64,000 nt of DNA, taken from contig NZ_CP061321.1 of the NCBI RefSeq assembly GCF_018687195.1, positions 620,001-684,000 of the forward strand. The letters are read 5' to 3'. Every line of letters starts with the position of its first letter. Position 1 is the stretch's first letter. The position numbers and the translations under genes are program-made. The notes beneath the pieces were generated by a model. It was given only the letters and a program-made list of their open reading frames with translations. It was not told the origin of the DNA and did not search any database. Positions 42,115 through 50,804 of this stretch are shown in pieces. Origin of the DNA: Polynucleobacter sp. MWH-UH2A (lineage in GTDB: Bacteria > Pseudomonadota > Gammaproteobacteria > Burkholderiales > Burkholderiaceae).

Positions 42115-42473
42115 TGAATGTGATTCATAACATGGCTGATGCGCTCTCAGGCTGGGGTTTATGGATCGCTTTAGTTGGCGCCTGTCTCGGTACGTACTTT
42201 TGCAGAGCTATTGGTGTCTTACTTTCTAATAGCATCAATCAAGACAGCGAGATCTTTCGTTGGCTCTCTGCAGTAACCTATACGATGGTTGCAGCATTAA
42301 CTATTCGTTTGATTGTGATGCCATTAGGTTTAATGGCGACCGTGCCTTTATGGATCCGCATTTTGGTTTGCGTACTCAGTATTGGTGTGATGGTATCCAA
42401 GCCTACCAGGCGCTTAGTACCCGCTTTATTAACGGGTACCTTGCTCATGGTTGGTTATGGAGTAATCCGCTAA
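42114..42473 (+). CDS. azlD: AzlD-family transporter small subunit
   Basis: 119 residues with four membrane helices. WIALVGACLGTYFCRAIGVLL is the family start, with charged residues between helices 2 and 3. It is translated together with azlC through a one-base overlap (TAATG). A terminator overlaps its stop. Confidence 0.87.
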   Translation: MNVIHNMADALSGWGLWIALVGACLGTYFCRAIGVLLSNSINQDSEIFRWLSAVTYTMVAALTIRLIVMPLGLMATVPLWIRILVCVLSIGVMVSKPTRRLVPALLTGTLLMVGYGVIR

Positions 42474-42491
42474 CTTTTGATAAAAGTTTTT
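42472..42491 (+). terminator. Rho-independent terminator after azlCD
   Basis: AACTTTT/AAAAGTT, 7-bp stem with a 3-nt loop and T5. It lies between the convergent azlD and dehydrogenase genes. Confidence 0.6.
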
Positions 42492-45400
42492 ACTGAAGAT
42501 GCGCTGCCAATATTTTGGCAATGTGTACCGCTTCTCTGTTAGCGCCATCTGCAATCTGATGGCGGCAACTAGTACCATCAGCAATCACCCAACTATCTGG
42601 TGATTTACGAATACTAGGTAATAAGCTAGCTTCAGCCATTTGTTTGGAAACGGCAATATGTTCTGCTTCATAGCCAAAGCTACCTGCCATGCCGCAACAT
42701 GATGACTCAATCAGTTTGGGCTGTGCATTTGGAATGAGTTTAAGCAATTCCAGTGCTGGGGTAACCGCCGCAAACGATTTTTGATGACAGTGTCCATGAA
42801 AGAGTACTTCTTGGTTTGCCGCTTTTAAATTCAGCTTCAGATTTCCGGTTTTGACCTCACTTGCTAAAAATTCTTCTAGTAGTTGCGCTTGCTTGGATAC
42901 GCGCACTGCTGACTCTCCAAGACCTATGACAAGTGCCTCATCCTTTAAGGTGAAAAGACAAGAGGGCTCTAAACCAATAATCGGAATGTTTTGCTCTGCA
43001 TAGGGTGCCAAGTGATTTACCAGCTCACCTAATGTTGCTTTAGCTTGGTCTACCATGCCGGCAGCTAAATAGGTTCTGCCACAGCAAAACTCTTTAGAGC
43101 AGGTATTGGTGGTGGATGGATTACTGCTTTTGCTCTCGCATTTACCCTTATGAGGAATATGTACTCTGTAGCCACCAGCCTCTAGTACTTTGATGGCTGC
43201 CTGAAGATTCTCATCCTCAAAGTAAGCATTAAAGGTGTCTGCTAGCAATATAACCCCTTTACCTTCATTGCTCTGGCCAGCCAATTGCGCTGGGGTGTAT
43301 TGATAAGTATGTGCAGTCTTCTGATTCCAAAAAGTATTGCTCTTCCAAATGGGTAGACTGCGTTGTGCAGAGATTCCCATGATCCACTCTTGTAGCTTAG
43401 CGATAGGCGCAAAGTGATTGCGTAGGTTGAGTAATGACGGCAGCAAAGGAATGCTGCTAATCGTGGCTGCATACTTCGGTAAATATGCCACTGCTAAATC
43501 GCGTAATGAGTGACCCACACGCTTTTTATAGGCTGATAAGAACTCAATCTTCATCTTCGCCATATCAACCCCAGTAGGGCATTCACGGCGACAGGCTTTG
43601 CAACTGACGCAAAGCTCCATGACCTCTTTAATGGCATCGCTACCTAAGGGTGAGCTCTCATCTTGCAGATCCAGTTGATTGGAAAGCGCTAAACGTAAGG
43701 TGTTGGCTCTACCACGTGTCAGGTGTTTCTCATCACGAGTCACGCGATAGCTAGGGCACATCACCTCAGCATCGAACTTACGGCAATGGCCATTGTTATT
43801 GCACATTTCTACTGCTTTGGCTAAACCTTGCGCAGGGTCGCCACCCGTACCGGGTGCGGTGGTTTCTTCTGTGATGGGATTATTTTGAACATTCCAGGCA
43901 GACCAGTCTAAAGCGGGCTGCAATGGAATGACCTTATAACTTGGTGGAAAGCGGAAATTGCTTGCATCATCCATCTTAGGTGGATCAACGATCTTGCCAG
44001 GATTAAATAATCCCTTTGGATCGAAGGCCCGTTTGATTTGTGCAAGTGCTTCGGTAATCTTCGGCCCAAATTGCCAAGAGATCCATTCACCACGACAGAG
44101 TCCATCACCATGCTCACCGCTGTATGCGCCTTTATATTTGCGCACCAGGGCTGAAGCTTCTTCTGCAATCGCGCGCATCTTCTGTGCGCCATCGCGACGC
44201 ATATCCAAAATCGGGCGCACATGTAGTGTGCCAACAGAGGCATGGGCATACCAAGTACCACGTGATCCGTATTTCGAGAAAACGTCAGTCAAAGCCTGGG
44301 TATATTCCGCTAAGCTTTCTAGAGGTACAGCACAGTCTTCAATAAAGCTAACTGGCTTGCCATCGCCTTTCAGGCTCATCATGATGTTGAGGCCGGCCTT
44401 ACGTACTTCCCAGAGATTTTTTTGCAATCCTGCATCAGGCATGGCAACAACAGTGCCAGGCAAGCCTAAGTCACCCATCAGTTCTTGAAGGGCTTTGAGT
44501 TTCTCAAGCAGAGGGGCATGGGCTTCGCCAGAAAACTCTACTAGGAGAATGGCTTCAGGAGTTGGCGCAGCAGGGTCAATGAGTGAAGTCTCAATAGTCT
44601 TCTTAAAGCTAGGGTTGCTGCGCGCCAAATCGATCATGGTGCGATCGACTAGTTCAACTGCGGTTGGTCCGAGTTTGACGATATGTTGGGCGCTATCCAT
44701 TGCTTTATAAAAGCTAGCGAAGTTCACGATGCCAAGAACTTTGTGTTTTGGTAACAGCGCTAGCTGAAGTTTTAAGGATTTAAAATACGCCAGCGTGCCT
44801 TCACTACCCACCAGGAGATGTGCGAGATTGACGCTGCCATCTTGGGTGTAGGGAAGCTCACTTTGTGGATGGAAGATATCGAGGTTATAGCCAGCGACTC
44901 GTCTGAGTACTTTGGGAAAGTGGGTCTCGATTTCAGGTTGTAAGGTGTGGGCTAAGCCTTTAACAAAATCACCCAGCTGCTTAGCTACACCAGAACTATT
45001 GGCATAGTTGTCAAATTGCGCAACCTGACCATCCGCTAGCCAGGCATCAATACCCAATACGTTATGCACCATGTTGCCGTAGGCAATAGAACGACTGCCA
45101 CAAGAGTTGTTGCCTGCCATACCACCAATGGTTGCTTGCGCAGCAGTGGAAACATCGACCGGATACCAGAGATTATGTTGCTTTAGCGAAGCATTTAAGT
45201 GATCGAGCACTATGCCAGGCTCTACTTCTGCATAGCCTTTATCGAGATTGAGATCGAGAATATTGCGGAAGTACTTGGTGTTATCAATAACTAATGCTGC
45301 GCCAGTAGTTTGGCCACATTGACTGGTGCCGCCACCGCGAGGTAGCACAGGCACTTTCATGTCAGCTGCAATTTGAATAGCGCTGGCGATATCTTCTGCT

Positions 45401-45570
45401 GTCTTTGGCACAAAGACTGCAATCGGCATGACTTGATAAATAGAGGCATCGGTTGCATAGCGACCGCGACTTGCGCTATCGGTCATCACTTCGCCAGAGG
45501 TTTCTTGACGCAAGCGCTTAGCCAGTAGCGCGGTATCCATCATGAGTTCTTTATGGAGGGGCTTATTCAT
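42490..45570 (-). CDS. FAD/Fe-S D-2-hydroxyacid dehydrogenase (YdiJ-like fusion)
   Basis: 1026 residues in one chain: a FAD-binding PCMH domain (PVLPRGGGTSQCGQTTG, about 70-95), a FAD-oxidase C-terminal domain to about 530, two ferredoxin-like cysteine motifs (CNNNGHCRK...C and CVSCKACRRECPTGV) and a CCG domain (HGHCHQKS, SSCCGMAGSFGYE). This matches E. coli YdiJ (1018 residues), a D-2-hydroxyglutarate dehydrogenase, and also glycolate/D-lactate dehydrogenase fusions. The substrate is uncertain. It is co-oriented with the GntR gene, with a 4-bp overlap. Confidence 0.88.
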   Translation of the reverse strand: MNKPLHKELMMDTALLAKRLRQETSGEVMTDSASRGRYATDASIYQVMPIAVFVPKTAEDIASAIQIAADMKVPVLPRGGGTSQCGQTTGAALVIDNTKYFRNILDLNLDKGYAEVEPGIVLDHLNASLKQHNLWYPVDVSTAAQATIGGMAGNNSCGSRSIAYGNMVHNVLGIDAWLADGQVAQFDNYANSSGVAKQLGDFVKGLAHTLQPEIETHFPKVLRRVAGYNLDIFHPQSELPYTQDGSVNLAHLLVGSEGTLAYFKSLKLQLALLPKHKVLGIVNFASFYKAMDSAQHIVKLGPTAVELVDRTMIDLARSNPSFKKTIETSLIDPAAPTPEAILLVEFSGEAHAPLLEKLKALQELMGDLGLPGTVVAMPDAGLQKNLWEVRKAGLNIMMSLKGDGKPVSFIEDCAVPLESLAEYTQALTDVFSKYGSRGTWYAHASVGTLHVRPILDMRRDGAQKMRAIAEEASALVRKYKGAYSGEHGDGLCRGEWISWQFGPKITEALAQIKRAFDPKGLFNPGKIVDPPKMDDASNFRFPPSYKVIPLQPALDWSAWNVQNNPITEETTAPGTGGDPAQGLAKAVEMCNNNGHCRKFDAEVMCPSYRVTRDEKHLTRGRANTLRLALSNQLDLQDESSPLGSDAIKEVMELCVSCKACRRECPTGVDMAKMKIEFLSAYKKRVGHSLRDLAVAYLPKYAATISSIPLLPSLLNLRNHFAPIAKLQEWIMGISAQRSLPIWKSNTFWNQKTAHTYQYTPAQLAGQSNEGKGVILLADTFNAYFEDENLQAAIKVLEAGGYRVHIPHKGKCESKSSNPSTTNTCSKEFCCGRTYLAAGMVDQAKATLGELVNHLAPYAEQNIPIIGLEPSCLFTLKDEALVIGLGESAVRVSKQAQLLEEFLASEVKTGNLKLNLKAANQEVLFHGHCHQKSFAAVTPALELLKLIPNAQPKLIESSCCGMAGSFGYEAEHIAVSKQMAEASLLPSIRKSPDSWVIADGTSCRHQIADGANREAVHIAKILAAHLQ

Positions 45571-46250
45571 GATTTGATTGCTTCCGCAGACCTTTCAGAT
45601 TGAAGTAATTGCACGACTACATCGCGTTTGTTGTGAACGTGTTGCATCATGATCTTGCGCATGCGCTTACCATCTCTAGCCTTGAGTGCATCCAACATTT
45701 CTTGATGTTCTTCAACGGCTTTTTCCCACTTCACGCCATCTTGATTCGAGCGAAAGCGCAAGGCCTCAATGCGGGCATTGACTTGGGTAAATAATCGAGA
45801 GAGGACTGGATTATTTGCTGCTTGATTGATGAGGTGATGAATGCGTAGATTGAGCTGGTAGTAGCTCGATAAATCTCTGCGTGCATAGGAAGCCATCATT
45901 TCATATTGAAGGGCTTCTAATTCAGAGAGGGTGGTATTGCTAATATTGTTTGCTGCTAACTCTCCAGAGAAACCTTCGAGGTCCGCAATGACATCAAAGG
46001 TATGAATAACATCTTCAAGGGTGAGCTGTACAGCAATGGCACCACGATTGACGATGAGCTCAACCAAGCCATCTGCTGCCAAGCGACGAATCGCTTCCCG
46101 AATCGGTGTGCGTGAAACGTTCAGGCTTTCAGCCAACTCACGTTCATTGAGTTTGCTGCCAGGCGCAATCTTGCCTTCTACGAGCAAGGAACGGAGTTTC
46201 TGGAAGGTGGCTTCGTGAAGATTCTGGGAATTCAGCGTTTCGTTTGCCAT
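45567..46250 (-). CDS. GntR-family regulator with FCD domain
   Basis: 227 residues. An N-terminal winged helix (LNERELAESLNVSRTPIREAIRRL is the recognition region, residues about 40-63) is followed by an all-helical FCD ligand domain (about 90-215) with metal-site histidines (RIHHLI, EEHQEML). FCD members respond to organic acids. Two copies of its probable operator (TTTGTATACAAA core) lie in the 200-bp divergent region before the aminotransferase gene. It is translationally coupled to the dehydrogenase. Confidence 0.9.
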   Translation of the reverse strand: MANETLNSQNLHEATFQKLRSLLVEGKIAPGSKLNERELAESLNVSRTPIREAIRRLAADGLVELIVNRGAIAVQLTLEDVIHTFDVIADLEGFSGELAANNISNTTLSELEALQYEMMASYARRDLSSYYQLNLRIHHLINQAANNPVLSRLFTQVNARIEALRFRSNQDGVKWEKAVEEHQEMLDALKARDGKRMRKIMMQHVHNKRDVVVQLLQSERSAEAIKS

Positions 46251-46265
46251 GATTCTGGAATCCTA

Positions 46266-46281
46266 AATTTGTATACAAAAT
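46266..46281. promoter_or_regulatory. GntR/FCD operator 1
   Basis: AATTTGTATACAAAAT differs by one base from the perfect palindrome at 46339. It is 15 bp upstream of the GntR start, suggesting autoregulation. Confidence 0.7.
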
Positions 46282-46338
46282 AGTCAATAAGTCATAATAA
46301 AGCATAAATAAGGCATATTTTGGTAATTAAAGCAAAAT

Positions 46339-46354
46339 ATTTTGTATACAAAAT
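46339..46354. promoter_or_regulatory. GntR/FCD operator 2
   Basis: ATTTTGTATACAAAAT is a perfect 16-bp palindrome, about 97 bp before the aminotransferase start. TTGTATACAA is a known FadR-subfamily operator form. Nearby, the 8-bp TTAAGTCC repeats in tandem (46399-46414), without a known role. Confidence 0.75.
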
Positions 46355-46450
46355 GGAAAATTCCCAAAAATTGGCATACACTACGTCAAAGTTCCTTTTT
46401 AAGTCCTTAAGTCCTTAAACCCATAAAACTGATCAATAGCGAGACAAACC

Positions 46451-47635
46451 ATGTTGAAACTTGATAACCACGCATCAGGCCGCCATTTTTTACATATTCC
46501 TGGCCCAAGCCCTGTTCCATCCCGTGTGCTGCGTTCCATTAGCTACCAAACCATCGATCATCGCGGCCCTGAATTTGGCGCATTTGGTTTGCAGGTGCTT
46601 GAGGGTATCAAGAAGATTTTTAAAACTGAGCAACCTGTAATTATTTATTCCGCATCTGGCACTGGTTCATGGGAAGGCGCTTTAGTGAATGTGCTCAACC
46701 CTGGTGACAAGGTGCTCTTTTATGAAAGTGGTCAATTTGCAAACTTGTGGCGTGCATTAGCAAAGCGACTCGGTTTAGATGTTGAGGTAGTTGGAAAACC
46801 AGGTCAAGATACTTGGCGTTGGGGTGTAGACGCATCAGTGATTGAAGAGCGTTTACGTAAAGACACACAACATGAAATCAAAGCGGTTTGCGTAGTGCAT
46901 AACGAAACCTCTACTGGTGTCACTTCTAATATTGCTGCAGTACGTAAAGCGATTGATGCTGCCAAGCATCCTGCCTTATTGCTGGTGGATAGCGTGTCTG
47001 GCTTGGGTTCAGCGGACTACGAGCACGATAAGTGGGGCGCAGACGTGACAGTGTCTGGCTCTCAGAAAGGCTTGATGTTGCCACCCGGTATTGGCTTTAA
47101 CGCGTTATCGCCAAAGGCAATTGAGGCAAGTAAAAACAACAAGATGCATAAAGCGTATTGGGCTTGGGATGAAATTCTAGAGTCCAATAAAAATGGCTAT
47201 TGGCCAACCACTCCAAGTACCAATCTGATGTATGGCTTACACGAAGCCATGGACATGATGATGGCTGAAGGTTTGGATAATATCTTTGCGCGTCATCAAC
47301 GTTTAGCTGCTGCATGTCGTGAAGCAGTAAATGCTTGGGGCTTGGAAATTCAGTGTCAAGATAAAGATTGCTATTCACCTGTATTAACTTGTATTGCTGT
47401 GCCTGAAGGTATGGATGCAGATGTCTTACGTAAACATGCGCTTGAGAAATTCAACCTCTCATTGGGTACAGGACTTGGCAAGATTAAAGGCAAAGCATTC
47501 CGTATTGGTCACTTAGGCGACTGTAATGAGTTGAGCTTGATGGCGGCTTTGAGTGGCGTAGAAATGAGCTTGGGTGCAATGGGCTATAAGCCTAAGGCGA
47601 GCGGTGTAGTGGCTGCCCAGGAGTTCTTGAAGTAA
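46451..47635 (+). CDS. Class V aminotransferase, serine/alanine/aspartate-glyoxylate type
   Basis: 394 residues. GPSPVPSRVLRSISYQTIDHRGPEF near the start and the PLP lysine in SGSQKGLMLPPG (about 200) are typical of SgaA/AGAT enzymes that move an amino group onto glyoxylate. DSVSGLGSADYEHDKWGAD carries the PLP-binding Asp. The neighbours (2-hydroxyacid dehydrogenase, FCD regulator, GlcG-like protein) point to glycolate/glyoxylate use. Whether serine, alanine or aspartate is the donor (BhcA-like) cannot be settled by eye. Confidence 0.85.
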   Translation: MLKLDNHASGRHFLHIPGPSPVPSRVLRSISYQTIDHRGPEFGAFGLQVLEGIKKIFKTEQPVIIYSASGTGSWEGALVNVLNPGDKVLFYESGQFANLWRALAKRLGLDVEVVGKPGQDTWRWGVDASVIEERLRKDTQHEIKAVCVVHNETSTGVTSNIAAVRKAIDAAKHPALLLVDSVSGLGSADYEHDKWGADVTVSGSQKGLMLPPGIGFNALSPKAIEASKNNKMHKAYWAWDEILESNKNGYWPTTPSTNLMYGLHEAMDMMMAEGLDNIFARHQRLAAACREAVNAWGLEIQCQDKDCYSPVLTCIAVPEGMDADVLRKHALEKFNLSLGTGLGKIKGKAFRIGHLGDCNELSLMAALSGVEMSLGAMGYKPKASGVVAAQEFLK

Positions 47636-47656
47636 TCTCCTAAGCGTTAGAAATGC

Positions 47657-47694
47657 GGTGTAGCGGGGCTTGTAGGTTCGAGTCTGGCTACACC
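47657..47694 (+). other. tRNA-like hairpin remnant (acceptor plus T-arm)
   Basis: GGTGTAGC (47657-47664) pairs perfectly with GCTACACC (47687-47694). Between them lies GGTTCGAGTC, a T-arm consensus. D-arm and anticodon arm are absent. It may be an internally deleted tRNA, or a chance hairpin acting after the aminotransferase gene. Confidence 0.35.
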
Positions 47695-47777
47695 CTTTAT
47701 AATTCAAGCACTTGTAAAGATGATATTTTCATCAAATAAAACAGATTCGAGACAAACGTATTTAAAAAGGATTCAAC

Positions 47778-48185
47778 ATGTTGGCAACTAAACCTTACCT
47801 CACACAAGCAGACGCGCAAAAGATTTTGGACGCTGCGAATGAACACGCTGCTGCAAATAATTGGGCAGTGACGATTGCGGTTTGTGATGATGGCGGTCAT
47901 TTGTTGGGTTTAATTCGTCGCGACGGTTGTGCTCCTGTATCTACTTATATTGCGCAAGAGAAGGCACGTACTGCTGCAATGGGTAAACGCGAAAGCCGTG
48001 TTTACGAAGAAATTATTAACAATGGCCGTACTTCTTTCTTATCTGCTCCGCACATCGCTGGCATGTTAGAGGGTGGGGTCAACATCGAGGTAAATGGGTT
48101 TACCATCGGCGCAGTCGGCGTTTCCGGCGTTAAATCGACCGAAGATGCTGAGACCGCTAAGGCCGGCATCGCGGCCATTCTGTAA
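47778..48185 (+). CDS. GlcG/HbpS-like protein (haem-degrading family domain)
   Basis: 135 residues, matching the GlcG/PduO-C/HbpS fold: LTQADAQKILDAANEHAAANNW at the start, CDDGGHLLGLIRRDGCAPVS, EKARTAAMGKRES, and a glycine-rich end (GFTIGAVGVSGV). GlcG genes accompany glycolate oxidase operons, fitting the glyoxylate aminotransferase upstream. Some family members bind haem or cobalamin. It begins 142 bp after the aminotransferase stop. Confidence 0.85.
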   Translation: MLATKPYLTQADAQKILDAANEHAAANNWAVTIAVCDDGGHLLGLIRRDGCAPVSTYIAQEKARTAAMGKRESRVYEEIINNGRTSFLSAPHIAGMLEGGVNIEVNGFTIGAVGVSGVKSTEDAETAKAGIAAIL

Positions 48186-48191
48186 GTTACC

Positions 48192-49595
48192 TTGACAAAT
48201 ACTGCAACTGATAACAATTCATCTACAGGGTCTGGCGCGGCAACTGCTGCCAGCCCTACAGCAACAATCACTTTTGCTGATTTCGGTTTAGATCCGCTGA
48301 TTCAAAAGGCGGTTGCCGAACAGGGTTATAACAACCCAACACCTATTCAAGCGCAATCAATCCCCCATGTATTGGCGGGCAGTGATTTGATGGGCGCGGC
48401 ACAGACAGGCACTGGTAAGACGGCAGCCTTCGTCTTGCCAATTATTCAAAAGATTTTGCGTCACGCGAGCAATAGCGCGTCGCCAGCGCGTCACCCCATT
48501 CGTGCATTAGTGCTGACACCAACTCGTGAGTTGGCTGTACAGGTGGCAGATAACGCTGCAAGTTATTCCAAGCATACGGATTTACGCACTGCCGTGGTTT
48601 ATGGTGGCGTGGATATGAAAGAGCAAGTACAAGTATTGCGTAATGGTGTAGAGATTCTGATTGCTACCCCTGGCCGCTTGCTAGATCACATTGGCTCTAA
48701 GGTAGCGAATTTGTCACAGGTAGAGTTACTGGTGTTAGATGAAGCAGACCGCATGCTCGATATGGGTTTCTTGCCTGACTTACAGCGCATCATTAATTTA
48801 ATTCCGGCGCAACGCCAAACTTTATTATTTTCTGCAACCTTTTCGCCAGAGATTAAGAAGTTGGCACAAAGCTATTTGCGTTCTCCGGTAACGGTTGAGG
48901 TTGCCCGACAAAATGCCGCTGCCGATACAGTGAAGCAGGTAGTGCATTTAGTGTCTTCAATGGATAAGCAGCGTGCGATTGTGAAGGTCTTGGAGAATCG
49001 CACTCGCCAAGGCTTATCACGTCAGTGCATTATCTTTACCAATAGCCGCCTTGGCTGCGCTAAATTGGCGCGTGCCTTAGAGCGGGACGGGATTAAAGCA
49101 GGTGCGATCCATGGTGATAAGAGCCAGGGCGAACGCACCTTAACCTTGGAAGCATTTAAATCAGGCACTATCGAAGCTTTAGTAGCAACGGATGTGGCTG
49201 CACGTGGTTTGGATATTCCTGATATGCCATGCGTGATTAATCATGAGCTGCCATTTAATGCTGAGGACTTTATTCATCGCATTGGTCGTACCGGCCGTGC
49301 TGGCAGCAAAGGCGATGCTATTGCTTTAGTGGATGACAGTGAAAAGCGTTTGCTCGATGACATCGAGAAATTGATGAAACGCAAATTAGAAGTAGCCCCA
49401 TTGCCTGATGTGAAATCCACTCCAGGACAAATCACTGACCCTTTCTTCTATAAGCCTTATGAACCCGGCGGTACACCAAAATCTGCGAATGTAGATTCAG
49501 CGCAAGCAGCTCAGTTGCCTGAAGCGAAAAGAGCAGGCATCACTCCTGCTAAGCCTGCGGTGGGCGCCTTACTTGGTGGCTTTAAGAAAAAATAG
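48192..49595 (+). CDS. rhlE: DEAD-box RNA helicase, RhlE type
   Basis: 467 residues. The Q motif (FADFGLDPLIQKAVAEQGY, then PTPIQAQ), motif I AQTGTGKT, motif II DEAD, motif III SAT and motif VI HRIGRTGRAG are intact. The C-terminal tail is short and basic. There is no ATG before the Q motif, and TTG 48192 is the only common start before an upstream stop, so a TTG start is likely. It remodels RNA in ribosome assembly or decay. Confidence 0.93.
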   Translation: MTNTATDNNSSTGSGAATAASPTATITFADFGLDPLIQKAVAEQGYNNPTPIQAQSIPHVLAGSDLMGAAQTGTGKTAAFVLPIIQKILRHASNSASPARHPIRALVLTPTRELAVQVADNAASYSKHTDLRTAVVYGGVDMKEQVQVLRNGVEILIATPGRLLDHIGSKVANLSQVELLVLDEADRMLDMGFLPDLQRIINLIPAQRQTLLFSATFSPEIKKLAQSYLRSPVTVEVARQNAAADTVKQVVHLVSSMDKQRAIVKVLENRTRQGLSRQCIIFTNSRLGCAKLARALERDGIKAGAIHGDKSQGERTLTLEAFKSGTIEALVATDVAARGLDIPDMPCVINHELPFNAEDFIHRIGRTGRAGSKGDAIALVDDSEKRLLDDIEKLMKRKLEVAPLPDVKSTPGQITDPFFYKPYEPGGTPKSANVDSAQAAQLPEAKRAGITPAKPAVGALLGGFKKK

Positions 49596-49635
49596 GCAGT
49601 GTAAAAATTTAAGACTTTGAATCATTGCTAACTGG

Positions 49636-49827
49636 TTAAGAATTTTTAGTTTTATTTTTTGCTCTAGCAATGTGCCCTAAGGCAGTTGCTAATTCGATAT
49701 CATCACCATCAGCGATTACTTGATTTAAATATTCGGTGATCGCGCGTCTATTTCCCAGAAATCTAGCAATATTAAATTCAGTCAAATCATTAAGTTTTAT
49801 TTTCTTGACGAGCATTGCAGATTTCAA
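49636..49827 (-). pseudogene. Truncated HigA-like antitoxin remnant
   Basis: 63 residues. LTEFNIARFLGNRRAITEYLNQVIADGDDIELATALGHIARAKN matches the N-terminal part of small 'addiction module antidote' proteins (about 95-100 residues); here residues 14-57. The family's C-terminal helix-turn-helix (a block like GLSRESLYRAL) is absent, because the frame stops right after IARAKNKTKNS and downstream DNA does not restore it. No toxin gene is adjacent. A decayed antitoxin is the best reading. Confidence 0.6.
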
Positions 49828-49835
49828 TTAATACC

Positions 49836-50801
49836 TCAATCGCATTTAAAGGTATTAATTTTCCAAGCTTTTGTGGCCGCTAACAACCACTCTGCAATAG
49901 TGGTATCCCCATCGGGCAAGTCACGCAAGCCAAGGTGTATTGCAGCTTTGCGAAGTTCAGCAAGGGCGCTTTGATCACTTTCAGTGTTGATTGAGCTGGC
50001 TAGCGTTTGTTTACTGAGCTTCTCACCATTGGCATCTAGCACCAAGGGAAGGTGGTGATAGCTTGGAGTTGAGTAGCCTAATTGATTCTGTAGAAAAATT
50101 TGTCTGGCGGTATTGTTCAGTAAGTCTTGGCCGCGAACAATATGGGTAATGCCTTGTTCTGCATCGTCAACAACGACTGCAAGTTGATAGGTAAATAAAC
50201 CATCGTTTCTGCGCAATACAAAATCACCCACTTCCCGAGAGAGATCTTGGTGTTGTATGCCGAGAGAAAGATCTTCAAACTGAATCTGGCAGTTTTCAGG
50301 AAGAGCAATACGCCATGCTTTTTTGCTATCCGCTAACAAATCCTTGGCATAGGGCATTAGTTGTGAAGGCCTGCAAGTTCCTGGGTAGATCATTTCTTGA
50401 TTGCGTGGAGTATGAATACCCATCGCCGCTAAGGTATTGGAAATGGTTTGTCTAGAACAGGTACATGCGTAGAGGCAAGCTAACGCGTTAAGGCGTCCAA
50501 AAGCGGCTTGATAGTGTTCCTGTCCTCTAGATTGATAACTCGGCTCCTCATCCCAAAAAAGACCACAAGCGTGCAATTGGGCTTGTATTTGCAGGTCAGC
50601 GCCTGGAATACATCTTGGGGTATCAATATCCTCGATGCGGAGGAGCCATTGACCCTCATTGGCACGGGCATCTAGCCAGCTCCCCAGGGCTGCAACTAGG
50701 GATCCAGCGTGGAGCGGCCCTGTTGGCGAAGGGGCAAATCGCCCGCGATAGCCGTCGGCTGGGGATGAGGGGTTTTTGAGCTTGGACACAGCTAAAATCA
50801 T
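49836..50801 (-). CDS. gluQ: Glutamyl-Q tRNA(Asp) synthetase
   Basis: 321 residues, the short GluRS paralogue without an anticodon-binding domain. [18 protein letters not shown] holds the HIGH-like site (PLHAG), ACTCSRQ plus a later Cys give the zinc site, and GEKLSKQT is the KMSKS loop. It attaches glutamate to queuosine in tRNA-Asp. The ATG at 50801 is only 3 bp from the divergent dnaE ATG, so each 5' leader lies inside the other gene, unless GTG 50789 is used. Confidence 0.93.
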   Translation of the reverse strand: MILAVSKLKNPSSPADGYRGRFAPSPTGPLHAGSLVAALGSWLDARANEGQWLLRIEDIDTPRCIPGADLQIQAQLHACGLFWDEEPSYQSRGQEHYQAAFGRLNALACLYACTCSRQTISNTLAAMGIHTPRNQEMIYPGTCRPSQLMPYAKDLLADSKKAWRIALPENCQIQFEDLSLGIQHQDLSREVGDFVLRRNDGLFTYQLAVVVDDAEQGITHIVRGQDLLNNTARQIFLQNQLGYSTPSYHHLPLVLDANGEKLSKQTLASSINTESDQSALAELRKAAIHLGLRDLPDGDTTIAEWLLAATKAWKINTFKCD

Positions 50802-50804
50802 CTC

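Noticed and set aside
43958..44488. 176-residue ORF antisense to the FAD/Fe-S dehydrogenase
   Set aside because: Shadow of the conserved coding frame, with Ser/Arg-rich composition typical of antisense readings.
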